DNA of 64,000 bases, from NCBI GenBank assembly GCA_032191485.1, contig JAVDOI010000005.1, forward strand, positions 4,926,501 to 4,990,500. Direction: 5' to 3'. A program made the position numbers and the translations under genes. The notes beneath the pieces are model-generated. The model was not told the origin of the DNA and made no database searches. It was given only the letters and a program-made list of their open reading frames with translations. The stretch comes from Leptoclinus maculatus (Eukaryota; Chordata; Actinopteri; Perciformes; Stichaeidae). Of the stretch, positions 63,576 to 64,000 are shown piece after piece. Within the stretch, counting starts at the first letter, position 1. Each line of letters starts with the position of its first letter.

Positions 63576-63780
63576 CTAACAATGCCTCCAAGTCGTGTGT
63601 GTGTGTGTGTGTACAGACAGTCAGACAGAGAGAGTCAGGCAGAAAGTCAGAGAGACAGACAGAGTCAGACAGAGAGAGTCAGGCAGAGAGACAGACAAAG
63701 TCAGAGAGTCAGAGAGACAGACAGAAAGTCAGACTGATAGAAAAGAGAGAGAATGAAAGAGAGATAGATGGATAGTTGTG
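60890..63780 (+). repeat. Tandem duplication of about 1.52 kb
   Basis: Monomers after 60.9 kb recur 1522 bp later (X-block ends 60731, 62249 and 63775 are 1518 and 1526 bp apart). Both copies carry GCCTTGAAGTTG (about 61.13 and 62.65 kb), whereas the related region at 48.48 kb has GCCTCGAAGTTG. The 62.2-64.0 kb copy matches 48.0-49.8 kb with an offset of 14170 bp. Confidence 0.8.
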
Positions 63781-63958
63781 CCTCCAAGTTGTGTGTGTAC
63801 AGACAGACAGACAGACAGACCTAACAATGCCTCCAAGTCGTGTGTGTGTGTGTAGACAGACAGACAGACAGACCTAACAATAACTCCAAGTCGTGTCTGT
63901 CTGTCTTTCTACAGAGACAGACCTAACAATGCCTCCAAGTCGTGTGTGTGTGTGTGTG

Positions 63959-63991
<33 letters not shown>

Positions 63992-64000
63992 CTAACAAAG

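Larger units (their letters stand above)
37018..64000 (+). repeat. Right satellite array with higher-order structure
   Basis: Same monomer family and same orientation as the left array. It starts abruptly at TTCTACACAGACAG, inside what would be the tail of an inverted-tail monomer, and runs off the window end. X blocks lie at 38824-38981, 40779-40936, 41938-42095, 43014-43171, 43595-43752, 44754-44911, 45828-45985, 46844-47001, 47922-48079, 49448-49605, 50201-50350, 51783-51940, 55529-55686, 56688-56845, 57766-57923, 58347-58504, 59506-59663, 60574-60731, 62092-62249 and 63618-63775. X blocks are mostly denser than on the left (often about 1.0-1.2 kb apart) and type 2 predominates. The interval 51940-55529 is the longest in this array without an X block. 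No gene is supported. Confidence 0.97.

Noticed and set aside
37018..64000. Cysteine-rich 'proteins' such as the 183-codon frames at 48712, 61360 and 62882
   Set aside because: Apparent conservation between copies is explained by segmental duplication of the satellite. Cysteines come from TGTG, and the frames shift whenever TG number changes.
1..64000. tRNA, rRNA or other structured RNA genes
   Set aside because: No cloverleaf, box A/B pair or rRNA-like segment was recognised in the island. The hairpins in the array are short repeat stems only.

Overview
This is eukaryotic, apparently animal, non-coding DNA. About 95% of it is one satellite/minisatellite array. No bacterial, phage or plasmid gene organisation is visible. 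A ray-finned fish genome is the best guess, from three features of the unique island: a hAT-type dispersed repeat whose end begins CAGGGGTGTCCAAAC, GCTAGC/TTAGC-rich DNA next to a GC-rich segment, and candidate genes with introns of about 120-240 bp. The taxon is an inference from memory of such genomes, not a demonstrated fact.

Layout. (1) Positions 1-33469: left satellite array. (2) Positions 33470-37017: about 3.5 kb of unique or low-copy, AT-rich DNA. It holds candidate minus-strand exons of an unrecognised gene (34.0-35.5 kb), an isolated 96-bp patch of the same satellite (35577-35672), a decayed hAT-like transposon end (35673 to about 36140), an AT-rich palindromic repeat, a GCTAGC-rich stretch and a GC-rich promoter-like segment that runs straight into the array. 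(3) Positions 37018-64000: right satellite array, open at the window end.

The satellite. Each monomer (about 41-75 bp) has a conserved core, CTAACAATGCCTCCAAGT, then CG(TG)n, then a TAGA or TACA linker and (CAGA)n. All cores I read lie on the + strand, head to tail. Variants include a tail with a local inversion (TCTGTCTTTCTACACAGACAG, with an 8-bp stem) and core variants reading AATAACTCC, AATTTCTCC, CCTCAGG or CCTCGAAG. A purine-rich, non-monomeric block of about 158 bp (here 'block X', two sequence types, 41 copies) punctuates the array and marks higher-order units. Using X as a phase marker, duplications at several scales can be read: about 0.69, 1.38, 1.52, 1.73, 1.955, 2.006, 2.09, 2.82 and 3.03 kb in tandem. 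A displaced copy of about 5.7 kb lies 14.75 kb downstream of its partner, and a further copy lies at 14.17 kb.

The many open reading frames across the array are by-products of stop-poor (CAGA)n/(TG)n repeats (RQTD, VCVC, THTH, SVCL peptides) and are not genes. No rRNA, tRNA, CRISPR or bacterial regulatory element was found. The only coding potential I can argue for is the small set of minus-strand exons in the island, and these remain candidates.
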